Positions 1-6,756 of a DNA stretch of 13,139 nucleotides are shown here, piece by piece. A model generated the notes under the pieces. That model ran no database searches, had not been told where the DNA came from, and worked only from the letters and a program-made list of their open reading frames with translations. The stretch is from contig SKVE01000413.1 of assembly GCA_007129635.1 (NCBI GenBank), positions 1 to 13,139 of the forward strand, written 5' to 3'. This stretch comes from Planctomycetaceae bacterium (lineage in GTDB: Bacteria; Planctomycetota; Planctomycetia; Pirellulales; Pirellulaceae). A program made the position numbers and the translations under genes. Numbering within the stretch: position 1 is the stretch's first letter; each line of letters opens with the position of its first letter.

Positions 1-2096
1 AAGCATCGCTGACAATCGGTCAGGATCAAACCATGGAAACGGCCCAAGTCGAAAGTCAGCCCTTCCAATCGAACGTCGGTCACCTGGTCCATCCTCAACA
101 TCGGGGTGGAAAGCATGCCGATTTCGACTTCGGCGTGTTCCAGGTCGGTCGGCGGGTAGAAATACAGCATGCCCGTCTCGCGATCCAAGTACCATTCGCC
201 CGGCTGATCGATTTCTTCCAACAGGTTGAAGGCGTAGTAGCGGATCCCTTGCCGTGTATCCATGCCCGGTCGGCTGTAATGGTATGCCTGATCACAGATC
301 ACCGTCCGCGACTCGGGATCGATCCGAGACACTTGGATGGTGGCATCCGCCCACAGGAAGCGGAAGTAGCCGAACAGCCAAGGATCGGCCGCGTCGATCC
401 ATCGTTCGTGCCGGTCGTCCAGGTACTCGAACACCGACGGTTTGCCGTCCGCTCGCGAACCGGGTTCGATCAATTCGCCGATCCCGACGAAGCCTTCGTT
501 AGGCCAGCGGGCCAGCGTCATGGGCTGGCCATCGACGAATAACTCCAGCGTCGGTGGCGCAGCCGGTTGCCCGAAGCCTCGTACGGCCAGTCGTCCAAAG
601 TCGTCGATGCCTTGAGCGCGCAGATCGCATTGCAAGACCTTGCCCCGAGCCTCCTCGGGCAGCCGGTTCAATATCGCAGCGTCCTTCACCGGCTGGAACC
701 CGGTGATACGAGTGCCGCCGTAGAAGATGGCTTGGCCGGGCTCGGTCGCCCGGTAAACCACCGGAGCGTCGGGCGAGCCGGAATCCTGGCGAGTCAGCTC
801 GAACGGTTCGGTCACCCGGTACTCGCCGGGCAGAACGTTCACGGCGATTGGCCCATCGCCGCCAGTTTGCTTCCACTGGCGAACGAGGTCCCGCGCACGT
901 GTGAGCGAGGCCACCGGCCGCTCGCGTGTCCCGTCATGGGCATCGTCCCCTGCAGTCGAGACATACAGTTCAGCGGCAAAGCGGTCGATCTGCGGGAGGG
1001 GGGTCCTGGAAGCGGCCGGATCGCGCGGTGGTAGGCCACGAGACCGGCGATCGATTTCCTGAACCAACTGGGCTGCCTCCTGGCGATGGACGTCTGGATA
1101 GTGTTCGTTGGCAGCAATCGCTGCGTACTCGGATCGAGCAAGCCGGAACTGCTGCTCCGCCATGTGGCTCTGCGCGATCCGCAGATGCGCGTAACTCTGC
1201 AAGGCCCCGGGCGCGTCGGCCGACGCCACCACTTCGGCACCGATCGCGCGAACTTCGTCGAATTGCCCCGCGGCCCAGGCCTCATGCGTTTGACCAAAAC
1301 GCTCGACCAACTCCTGACGCCGTGCGGCAGCCAATGCTTCCGGCGATACGACAGCCCCAAAAGTGTCCTGCAACGCCGTGAATTGTTCGCGGACCTGGGC
1401 GCGAGTCAGCGCGCGACGATAAATCCGCACCTGGTCCATCCAGCCCCAATAATTCTGCCAGGAACTGCCCAGAGTAAGCTGGCCACCCAAGCTGAAGTCG
1501 CCGGTGAAACTCTCGGGAATCCGCACCTCGGATTGACCATAGCCGTTGACGTACATGGTAACCAGGCCCTGCTGACGATCGCAGACGATCACCACGTGCG
1601 ACCATTGATCCAAAGACAAACTGATCGGAGAACTGCCGCCGGTCGACACGGTCTTGCCGTCCGGGTCCCGGTAGCAGAAATAATAGCCGGGTGATCCGTT
1701 GCCAAACAGGTCGATGACCAGGTTGGCGTCGGGATAGACTCCATAGTTGAAAATCCTGCGCTGGTTCTGCCGGCTGTCGATCGTGAACTGATGGGGCTTG
1801 AGCCATGCGCTGAACGTCCACGAATCGGTGCCGAATCGCAGCTTGTCAGGAATCTGGACGCTGACCGTACCTTGACGAGTTCCATCGAACCAGATCGCGT
1901 GCCCGGAAGGCGAATCGCTCCAATCGGCACGGACCGATCCGTGCAGGCCATTACCCGACTGATCACGAACTGTCTGGCCCGACCCTTCGTCGAACGCGTA
2001 GTGCAACAACAGCCCGTTCTCGGCCCTCAACCCCGATCCGGCCGCCATCATCGCCGCCAACCATGCCACCAACAACGCCCAAGTTCGCCATCGCAT
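1..2096 (-). CDS. Secreted LamG (concanavalin-like) plus right-handed parallel beta-helix protein, 3' end outside window
   Basis: An uninterrupted minus-strand frame of 698 codons starts at 2096 and leaves the window at base 1, so the C-terminus is missing. The ATG has a good Shine-Dalgarno (AAAGGAG, 2113-2107) ten bases upstream. Residues 1-25 form a signal peptide (RWRTW, then a long hydrophobic core). Residues 27-240 resemble a LamG/jellyroll domain: HYAFDEGSG, the central WTFSAWLK, WSHVVIV, MYVNG and a closing MDQVRIYRRAL. A helical linker with TPR-like spacing follows (250-350). From 377 the text YVSTAGDDAHDGTRERP, PGEYRV and VVYRATEP matches the entry of secreted pectin-lyase-fold proteins. 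The visible end (671-690) is entering the first helix coils. Such proteins are exported and often act on or bind polysaccharides; GH141-like proteins have a similar beginning. Enzyme activity cannot be judged without the missing part. It is divergent from the next gene, which suggests a shared carbohydrate role (inference). Confidence 0.9.
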   Translation of the reverse strand, partial: MRWRTWALLVAWLAAMMAAGSGLRAENGLLLHYAFDEGSGQTVRDQSGNGLHGSVRADWSDSPSGHAIWFDGTRQGTVSVQIPDKLRFGTDSWTFSAWLKPHQFTIDSRQNQRRIFNYGVYPDANLVIDLFGNGSPGYYFCYRDPDGKTVSTGGSSPISLSLDQWSHVVIVCDRQQGLVTMYVNGYGQSEVRIPESFTGDFSLGGQLTLGSSWQNYWGWMDQVRIYRRALTRAQVREQFTALQDTFGAVVSPEALAAARRQELVERFGQTHEAWAAGQFDEVRAIGAEVVASADAPGALQSYAHLRIAQSHMAEQQFRLARSEYAAIAANEHYPDVHRQEAAQLVQEIDRRSRGLPPRDPAASRTPLPQIDRFAAELYVSTAGDDAHDGTRERPVASLTRARDLVRQWKQTGGDGPIAVNVLPGEYRVTEPFELTRQDSGSPDAPVVYRATEPGQAIFYGGTRITGFQPVKDAAILNRLPEEARGKVLQCDLRAQGIDDFGRLAVRGFGQPAAPPTLELFVDGQPMTLARWPNEGFVGIGELIEPGSRADGKPSVFEYLDDRHERWIDAADPWLFGYFRFLWADATIQVSRIDPESRTVICDQAYHYSRPGMDTRQGIRYYAFNLLEEIDQPGEWYLDRETGMLYFYPPTDLEHAEVEIGMLSTPMLRMDQVTDVRLEGLTFDLGRFHGLILTDCQRC

Positions 2097-2117
2097 CACG
2101 ACAAGTCTCCTTTCGAA

Positions 2118-2136
2118 ATCGGTCAGATTCACCGAT
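2118..2136. promoter_or_regulatory. Short inverted repeat upstream of the LamG/beta-helix gene
   Basis: ATCGGT (2118-2123) and ACCGAT (2131-2136) form a perfect 6-base inverted repeat with a 7-base spacer. It lies about 22-40 bases upstream of the minus-strand start at 2096, where a repressor site or leader hairpin would fit. Arms this short can arise by chance. No clear -35/-10 pair is visible for this gene. Confidence 0.25.
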
Positions 2137-2238
2137 CCTCACAAGGCCGCCCGACGGTGTCAACCCCCCCCGACCTCCAAGCGTCGCGGTATCAGCCGCC
2201 CGGTGAATCGCGTGCACGGAAGGGGTCGGGAGTCGTTT

Positions 2239-2289
2239 GTAGTGACGGCTTCAGCCGGTTTTCGCCAAACCGCCTGAAGGCGGCACTAC
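2239..2289. repeat. 51-base REP-like imperfect palindrome (GTAG...CTAC ends)
   Basis: The sequence begins GTAGTGACGGCTTCAG and ends CTGAAGGCGGCACTAC. Folded on itself it gives 23 opposed positions, 20 of them paired (mismatches at 2245/2283, 2248/2280 and 2255/2273), around a 5-base loop (TCGCC, 2262-2266). The GTAG/CTAC termini match the conserved tetranucleotide of REP elements moved by RAYT (TnpA-REP) transposases. No T-run follows on either strand, so a simple intrinsic terminator is unlikely, and it lies between two divergent genes. From memory, similar palindromes recur in planctomycete genomes; this was not checked. Confidence 0.65.
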
Positions 2290-2316
2290 CAGCAAACTTC
2301 TGAGCAGAACGTACTC

Positions 2317-2345
2317 TTGGAGATCAACCACGGTCCTGATACGAT
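2317..2345 (+). promoter_or_regulatory. Possible sigma70-type promoter of the TIM-barrel protein gene
   Basis: TTGGAG (2317-2322) and TACGAT (2340-2345) are separated by 17 bases and would start transcription near 2352, leaving a leader of about 35 bases before the ATG at 2387. The match to consensus is 3/6 and 4/6, so this is only a plausible candidate. Confidence 0.3.
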
Positions 2346-2386
2346 CCATGTTTGGTTACAACTCCTTGACGCATGGAGAGTCACTG

Positions 2387-4309
2387 ATGAAAGCCATCCT
2401 GTCGCGAATCAATACACTCGTTGGTGTCATGGTGCTGGTGGGCATCCTAGGCCTGACGGCGCTGGGTGAAGCTCCGCGCCGCCCGATCACGAAGGAAACG
2501 CGGGCTGGCAAGTCGCTGGCGCCGGTGGTGGATGTCATGCCACAGATCCGAGGATTTCACGACTACGATCGAGTTCGTGAGGAAATGGAACTGCTGCGAG
2601 AGCTGGGGTTCGAGCGAGTTTATTTCGTGTTGAGCCAGCCGGGGTACCCGTCGTTCTCCGATCCCTCGTTGTCGGTCATGCCTGCCGGCAAGGGAACTGC
2701 GAACCACACGCTGCAATCCATCCTGGCGCTGGGCGATCCCAACTGGGCCTATCGGTATGAAGCCCAGCGGCTGGGCATGGAGGCTTGGGCGATCATCAAG
2801 CCCTACGAATCAGGTTCCGGGTTCACCATCCCGCATGGTGCGCAGGCACCGTTGAGCCGAAGCCACGTGACGACGGTGGGGGGGCAGCACATCTACTTCG
2901 ATGACTTGCTATCGCGGCGTCCGGACCTGAGGGTCAGGAGAAAGCCTGAACTGCAGGCGATTACCCGGGCGTTGAAGGAGCCCATCGACAAACTGGAAAT
3001 CGCCTTCCGACTGGATGCCTTCCGCCAACGCAGCCATGCCGCACGCTTTTTCGAATTCCCGGGCGTAGAGGAAGATCAGATCACGGTGCCGGGCATCACC
3101 CTGTGGATCAGCCGCGACAACGGGCGTTACGTTCCTTACGAAGGTAGCATGGCGATCGCTTCGACGGTGGAAAGGCGGATCGCAAAAGACGCCAATGGAT
3201 TCCCGGTCGATGATGCTCCTCAACGTCACTTGGTGATCACGCTGCAGAATCTGGACATCCCCCAGGAATTCGGCTACCTGGCGCTCGTCTTGGACGATCA
3301 TGAAAGGCTGTATACGATCCCCCATTCCATGATCAAGGCGTTTACGCCGGTCGGCGAGATTCCGATCACGGCGGGCATTCATGTACGGACTTCGATCAGC
3401 CCGACGGAGCGTGAGAAGCCGCCCGAGGAGCGTGAGTGGGGTTTGGAGGGCCGGCCCGTGGGTGGCCAAGCGGGCTTGAATACGTTCATGGAGTGGGGAT
3501 TCGAGTTCGAATTCCAGGGCGCTGGATTCTGGGGCGATGGCTGGGTGCGCGCTCCCGTTTTCGGGATCGCGCGGGGGCAACGCCAGTACATGATGGGGAC
3601 GCCTTGCGAAGCGTATCCCGAGGTGCGGGAATACTGGCTGGACCAAGTCAAACGTGTTCTGGCCATGGGCTACGACGGCATCGATTTCCGCTTGCAAAAC
3701 CATTCGCAGATGGTCACGGATTACGTCAACTATGGCTACAACGAACCCATCGTGCAACGCTACCAACAGATCCACGGCGTCGATATTCTTCAGCAGCAGG
3801 CGGACCCGCTGAAGCTGATGGAGATCCGCGGCACCTTTTTCCTGGAATTCTTGGAAGAGGCAGCGGCGATCATCCGCTCATCCGGCAAGAAGGTCCAAGT
3901 GCACCTGAGGCATGCCTTCGAGGAGCCGCGGTTGTGCGACGATTTCAACGAACTGGGGTTCTGGGCCATGCCGAAAATCGTCTTCGATTGGAAACAGGCC
4001 GTCGACCTTGCGGATGAAGTCACCATCAAGCATTACTACCACAACCATTACCGGCCCGAGCTGGCAAGCCGGATCAAGACGTACGCCAAAGATCAAGGCA
4101 AACGCGTTTGGGTACACTGCTACATTCAACAGGGACGCGAGTTGAATGACGCGTTCTTCGATGCGGTCGAGGCGGACGACCGAATCGGCGGGATTCTGTT
4201 GTACGAAGTGGCCGACGCGCTGATTCTGGCCACCGGATCGCAACGCGGGTATCACCAAACCAACGTGCCGTTGCTGCGGTCTCTGATGAAACGCTTGCAG
4301 TTCGATTGA
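2387..4309 (+). CDS. Secreted 640-residue TIM-barrel, glycosidase-like protein of unknown specificity
   Basis: The start is the ATG at 2387, because GGAGAG (2375-2380) lies six bases before it and the protein then opens with a clean signal peptide (MKAILSR, hydrophobic core to about residue 26, ALG-EA cleavage). An earlier in-frame ATG at 2348 lacks both. The mature protein reads like a (beta/alpha)8 barrel interrupted by a beta-rich insert. Barrel-type segments are VVDVMPQIRGFHDYDRVREE (47-66), FERVYFVLSQPGY (75-87), LGMEAWAIIKPY (129-140), MGYDGIDFRLQNHS (427-440), VQVHLRHA (503-510), VTIKHYYHNHY (545-555), RVWVHCYIQ (573-581) and GGILLYEVADAL (601-612). Residues 205-345 look like an inserted beta-sandwich. 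GIDFR and a late strand ending in Glu (LYEVAD) recall GH10/GHL-type barrels, so Asp433 and Glu607 could be catalytic (inference). I cannot assign a family. It is convergent with the oxidoreductase, with stops 46 bases apart and no clear terminator between. Confidence 0.85.
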   Translation: MKAILSRINTLVGVMVLVGILGLTALGEAPRRPITKETRAGKSLAPVVDVMPQIRGFHDYDRVREEMELLRELGFERVYFVLSQPGYPSFSDPSLSVMPAGKGTANHTLQSILALGDPNWAYRYEAQRLGMEAWAIIKPYESGSGFTIPHGAQAPLSRSHVTTVGGQHIYFDDLLSRRPDLRVRRKPELQAITRALKEPIDKLEIAFRLDAFRQRSHAARFFEFPGVEEDQITVPGITLWISRDNGRYVPYEGSMAIASTVERRIAKDANGFPVDDAPQRHLVITLQNLDIPQEFGYLALVLDDHERLYTIPHSMIKAFTPVGEIPITAGIHVRTSISPTEREKPPEEREWGLEGRPVGGQAGLNTFMEWGFEFEFQGAGFWGDGWVRAPVFGIARGQRQYMMGTPCEAYPEVREYWLDQVKRVLAMGYDGIDFRLQNHSQMVTDYVNYGYNEPIVQRYQQIHGVDILQQQADPLKLMEIRGTFFLEFLEEAAAIIRSSGKKVQVHLRHAFEEPRLCDDFNELGFWAMPKIVFDWKQAVDLADEVTIKHYYHNHYRPELASRIKTYAKDQGKRVWVHCYIQQGRELNDAFFDAVEADDRIGGILLYEVADALILATGSQRGYHQTNVPLLRSLMKRLQFD

Positions 4310-4355
4310 ACATCGTCGCCGCACTGCCCGTTGTTCCCCTTTCCTGAATCACGGC

Positions 4356-5684
4356 TTAACTGATATCGGGTAGCTCCCAACCTTTGCGGCGCGGGCGATC
4401 GAGCAAGGCATGGGCCTCGGGATCATCCACGATTCGCTCCTCTTCCGGGTCCCATCGCAACGGTCGGCCCACTTCGCGGGCGATGTTGATCAGATGGCCC
4501 ACCGTGACGGTGCGGTGCCCGATCTCCACGTCGGCCGTGGGACGAGCGCGCGACTGGATACAATCGAACCAGTTCTCGATGTGGCCCTGGGCGACCCAGC
4601 CCTCCCCTTCCCATTTCTCCGCCAACTCGGGGTCGGGTGCATCCTTCACGAAATCCGGTGGATTGGCCGTGAACTTGTTGCGGTTGATTTCGATCTTGCA
4701 GTGCTCGCCGACAAAAATGCCGCCCAGCCGGGGGCCACGCTGGGGAGTGGCATTCGCGGGGAACCTGGAACGCACTTCAATCCCGTTGGCGTAGCGGAAG
4801 TCGATCCGGGCGTTCATGCCATTGCCTTCCACAGGCCAGAACTCGACCGGTCCCGATCCGTCGGCCCCCAGAGCATACTGGACCATGTCCAGCGAGTGGG
4901 ACATCATGTCCGTTCCGGCCCCGGAGTAGTCGCGCCACCTCATCCAGGAGCTACCGAGTCGCTCGGACCAGTGGGCGGCAAGAAGGCGATTGTACGGACG
5001 AACAGCCGCCGGGCCTTGAAACAGATCCCAGTTGAATCCGGCCGGAATGGGCTCTTCCGGCAGTCCTTCCGACGGGTAGGGAACGGGGCCACCGAAGCTG
5101 ACCGCTTCGACCACCTTGACCCTGCCGATCCCGCCGCCGCGCACCAGCTCGCAAGCGAAGCGGTTCATCTCCATCGTGCGTTGCTGGCTTCCCGTCTGTA
5201 CCACGCGGCCGTACTTGCGAGCCGCCGTGACCAAGGCCCGCCCCTCGTTCACGTAATTCGACAAAGGTTTCTCGACATACACGTCCAGACCGGCCTGACA
5301 AGCCAGCATGCCGGGCAGAACGTGCTGATGATGGGGCGTGCAGATCAAGACGCCGTCCAGATCCTGCTGCTCGATCAGATGGCGATAGTCCGCATAGGCC
5401 TTCCAGTCGGCGCCATGCTCCTGGAGCGTCTCGGCGATCTTCCCGGCGTCACAATCGCAGATGGCGGCCACTCGGCCTTTATCCGGCAGGTTTTGGATGT
5501 TGCGGATAAGCTGCTTTCCGCGGACGCCCACACCGATCACACCCACCACGATGCGATCGTTGGCCCCGGGCGACCCGGCGAACCCCAGCACGTGACGAGG
5601 CACAAAGTAGGGCATGCCAGACAGCAACGCGGCACCGGTCTTGAGAAAACGACGGCGAGATGGATAACCAGCGTTTCTATTCAT
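4356..5684 (-). CDS. TAT-exported Gfo/Idh/MocA family oxidoreductase
   Basis: This is a 442-residue NAD(P)-dependent sugar or inositol dehydrogenase-like protein. The start at 5684 is chosen because AAAGGG (5697-5692) lies seven bases upstream and the protein then begins with a short basic leader and a twin-arginine motif (SRRRFLKTG, residues 9-17) before a hydrophobic stretch; an in-frame ATG at 5741 would bury this. The Rossmann fingerprint VGVIGVGVRG is at 47-56, CDCDA at 76-80, TPHHQH at 116-121 and the family EKP motif (VEKPLSNY) at 137-144. A GAGTDMMSHSLDMVQYALG segment matches the substrate-side Asp/His motif, and the C-terminal half is the usual alpha/beta sugar-binding domain. Many planctomycete paralogues carry this TAT-type leader and act on exported sugar substrates. 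The substrate is unknown. It is not co-oriented with its neighbours, so it is probably transcribed alone from the 5685-5990 gap. Confidence 0.93.
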   Translation of the reverse strand: MNRNAGYPSRRRFLKTGAALLSGMPYFVPRHVLGFAGSPGANDRIVVGVIGVGVRGKQLIRNIQNLPDKGRVAAICDCDAGKIAETLQEHGADWKAYADYRHLIEQQDLDGVLICTPHHQHVLPGMLACQAGLDVYVEKPLSNYVNEGRALVTAARKYGRVVQTGSQQRTMEMNRFACELVRGGGIGRVKVVEAVSFGGPVPYPSEGLPEEPIPAGFNWDLFQGPAAVRPYNRLLAAHWSERLGSSWMRWRDYSGAGTDMMSHSLDMVQYALGADGSGPVEFWPVEGNGMNARIDFRYANGIEVRSRFPANATPQRGPRLGGIFVGEHCKIEINRNKFTANPPDFVKDAPDPELAEKWEGEGWVAQGHIENWFDCIQSRARPTADVEIGHRTVTVGHLINIAREVGRPLRWDPEEERIVDDPEAHALLDRPRRKGWELPDIS

Positions 5685-5721
5685 GGGTAAACCCTTTCGA
5701 TTGCGAGGTAACGCAGGGAAA

Positions 5722-5735
5722 ATCAACGCGTTGAT
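5722..5735. promoter_or_regulatory. Perfect 14-base palindrome, candidate operator of the oxidoreductase gene
   Basis: ATCAACGCGTTGAT is identical to its reverse complement. It is centred about 45 bases upstream of the minus-strand start at 5684, a position typical for a dimeric repressor. Size and AAC...GTT arms recall LacI-type operators, but the centre is GC rather than the usual CG, so the regulator family is not assigned. Confidence 0.4.
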
Positions 5736-5769
5736 AGCCATTCACCCCGTGTCGGTCAATAGGGGTGTC

Positions 5770-5797
5770 GAACCGCTACCATCGACGGTCGCGGTTC
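5770..5797. promoter_or_regulatory. Strong short hairpin or second dyad upstream of the oxidoreductase gene
   Basis: GAACCGCTACC and GGTCGCGGTTC pair at 10 of 11 positions (one T/C mismatch) around ATCGAC. There is no T-run on either side, so it is not a standard terminator. It could be a second operator half or a leader structure of the 5684 gene. Confidence 0.35.
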
Positions 5798-5874
5798 CAG
5801 TTCACCCAATTGTCTCAGCAGACGCGCGCCGGTTCCTGAACACCCACCGCAGGCATTCGGCCGGGTGAGCAAAC

Positions 5875-5901
5875 CGCTGATGAACGCTAATGAACGCTGA
5901 T
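5875..5901. repeat. Short tandem repeat, unit CGCTGATGAA (2.7 copies)
   Basis: CGCTGATGAA (5875-5884), CGCTAATGAA (5885-5894) and CGCTGAT (5895-5901) follow one another with one substitution. It is intergenic, about 100 bases upstream of the efflux promoter, and too short to assign a role. Confidence 0.55.
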
Positions 5902-5992
5902 CCGGAATAGGAAGCACCGGATACAAGTCCTTTGACGAGCAAGCTCTGCAAAACGATCTTCGACCGACAATCTCAAGCCTGACGAGTACCGG

Positions 5993-6020
5993 TTGACACG
6001 CGAGGTAGCTTTTCTACAAT
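5993..6020 (+). promoter_or_regulatory. Near-consensus sigma70 promoter of the metal-efflux gene cluster
   Basis: TTGACA (5993-5998, perfect) and TACAAT (6015-6020, 5/6) are separated by 16 bases, with transcription expected to start near 6027. It is the best promoter match in the window and faces the His-rich gene and the genes behind it. A small dyad GTAG/CTAC (6005-6008 and 6014-6017) lies in the spacer and runs into the -10. Confidence 0.7.
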
Positions 6021-6026
6021 TTCCCA

Positions 6027-6059
6027 TGTGGGATGTCGTTCCGTATTTGTGGGATGTCG
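6027..6059. promoter_or_regulatory. Two perfect 12-base direct repeats at the transcription start, candidate operator
   Basis: TGTGGGATGTCG occurs at 6027-6038 and 6048-6059, a 21-base period (two helical turns). This puts both copies on one DNA face, directly downstream of the predicted -10 and ahead of the ATG at 6064. A protein bound here would block initiation. The regulator is unknown and none is encoded in the window. Confidence 0.5.
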
Positions 6060-6063
6060 CTTG

Positions 6064-6615
6064 ATGTTCTCTTCGCTGATCAGAAAAGCAACGAGCCTGT
6101 TGCTGGCGACCATGCTGGTGGCGATCACCATCGCACCTCCTGCGATCCGCCACGCGCATTCGGCTGCGGACGATAGCCATGTACACCACCACCACCATCA
6201 CCATCACCACTCCAATCCCGATGGGTTGCATCAACATTCTCACCATGGTGGGCATCATAGCCATGATCTGGCGGATGTGCATGGAGCCGACGCCCAGTGG
6301 TCCGGTGGCCATGGGTCGCATCTGCACGTTCATTTCTTGTTCTTCGACTTTACGCTGCCGGACCCGGCGCCCGACCAACACGATCCCGAATCTTACGGTC
6401 GAGATATCGTTTCTGTACTCTCATGGTCCCAAGTAGCGGTTTCCTGGAAAGCGTTGCAAAACGCCTCGACCTGGCAGATGGTCCCACCGTCCCATGATGT
6501 CTGCCCGGAAGATGCTGCGCTGCTGCAGGTCGTGGTGACCGCTCCTCCGCCCGTTTCTTGTCCCCCTCTGTGTGACCGTGCGCGCCGTGAGCGAACCGGT
6601 GTTCTGATCGCTTAA
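6064..6615 (+). CDS. Secreted histidine-rich protein, likely periplasmic metal binder
   Basis: The 183-residue protein starts at the ATG at 6064; a weak GGGA lies about ten bases upstream, and a GTG at 6028 in the same frame is a less likely start that would be leaderless. Residues 1-34 are a signal peptide (SLIRKA, a long LLLATMLVAITIAP core, then RHAHSA). The region 30-90 holds 24 histidines, including nine in a row (41-49) and HQHSHHGGHHSH (56-67), written with mixed CAC/CAT codons. The C-terminal half (91-183) is not His-rich and ends with VSCPPLCDRARRERTGVLIA; Cys147, Cys166 and Cys170 could form a disulfide or ligate metal. It resembles no named chaperone such as CusF. As first gene of an RND heavy-metal operon it may buffer or deliver Zn, Co, Ni, Cd or Cu in the periplasm (inference). 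From memory, similar small proteins precede such pumps in other planctomycetes; unverified. Confidence 0.8.
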   Translation: MFSSLIRKATSLLLATMLVAITIAPPAIRHAHSAADDSHVHHHHHHHHHSNPDGLHQHSHHGGHHSHDLADVHGADAQWSGGHGSHLHVHFLFFDFTLPDPAPDQHDPESYGRDIVSVLSWSQVAVSWKALQNASTWQMVPPSHDVCPEDAALLQVVVTAPPPVSCPPLCDRARRERTGVLIA

Positions 6616-6663
6616 ATCTATTTGCACAGACGTTTGTCGTTTTCCTACCATCGTACTCTGTCT

Positions 6664-6713
6664 GCGCGCATGTCCAGGTTGCCGGGAGGATGTTCCCGAC
6701 GGTTCGTGCGCGC
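6664..6713 (+). promoter_or_regulatory. Nested hairpins and possible extended -10 between the His-rich and lipoprotein genes
   Basis: GCGCGCA (6664-6670) can pair with TGCGCGC (6707-6713), enclosing an inner stem CGGGA/TCCCG (6683-6687 and 6694-6698). Just downstream, TGTGATAAT (6718-6726) looks like an extended -10 without a good -35. The 141-base gap could therefore attenuate or re-initiate transcription for the downstream genes. The evidence is weak in this GC-rich sequence. Confidence 0.25.
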
Positions 6714-6756
6714 GATCTGTGATAATCTTTTAGTCCATTTCTCAAGGAGAAGATCC

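Larger units (their letters stand above)
5685..5992. other. Intergenic region between the divergent oxidoreductase and metal-efflux units
   Basis: About 300 bases without a convincing gene. It holds the 14-base palindrome at 5722-5735, an inverted pair CACCCC/GGGGTG (5743-5748 and 5762-5767), a 28-base hairpin (5770-5797), a short tandem repeat at 5875-5901 and, at its right end, the efflux promoter. No long open frame with a ribosome site was seen. Confidence 0.6.

Noticed and set aside
33..542. 169-codon plus-strand open frame at the left edge
   Set aside because: Lies opposite the continuous LamG/beta-helix frame, which has a signal peptide, ribosome site and domain motifs.
2164..2171. 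Run of eight C residues as a phase-variation tract
   Set aside because: It is outside any coding region and not placed between promoter elements; noted only as a possible sequencing-slip site.
4310..4355. Bidirectional terminator between the convergent genes
   Set aside because: No inverted repeat with flanking T-runs can be found in these 46 bases.
4410..5690. 426-codon plus-strand open frame opposite the oxidoreductase gene
   Set aside because: Shadow of a well-supported Gfo/Idh/MocA gene on the other strand; low-complexity composition rich in His, Arg and Asp, no ribosome site and no recognisable motif.
6184..6210. Nine-histidine stretch as a cloning tag
   Set aside because: Mixed codons, embedded after a signal peptide in a wider natural His-rich region, in an otherwise ordinary chromosomal context.
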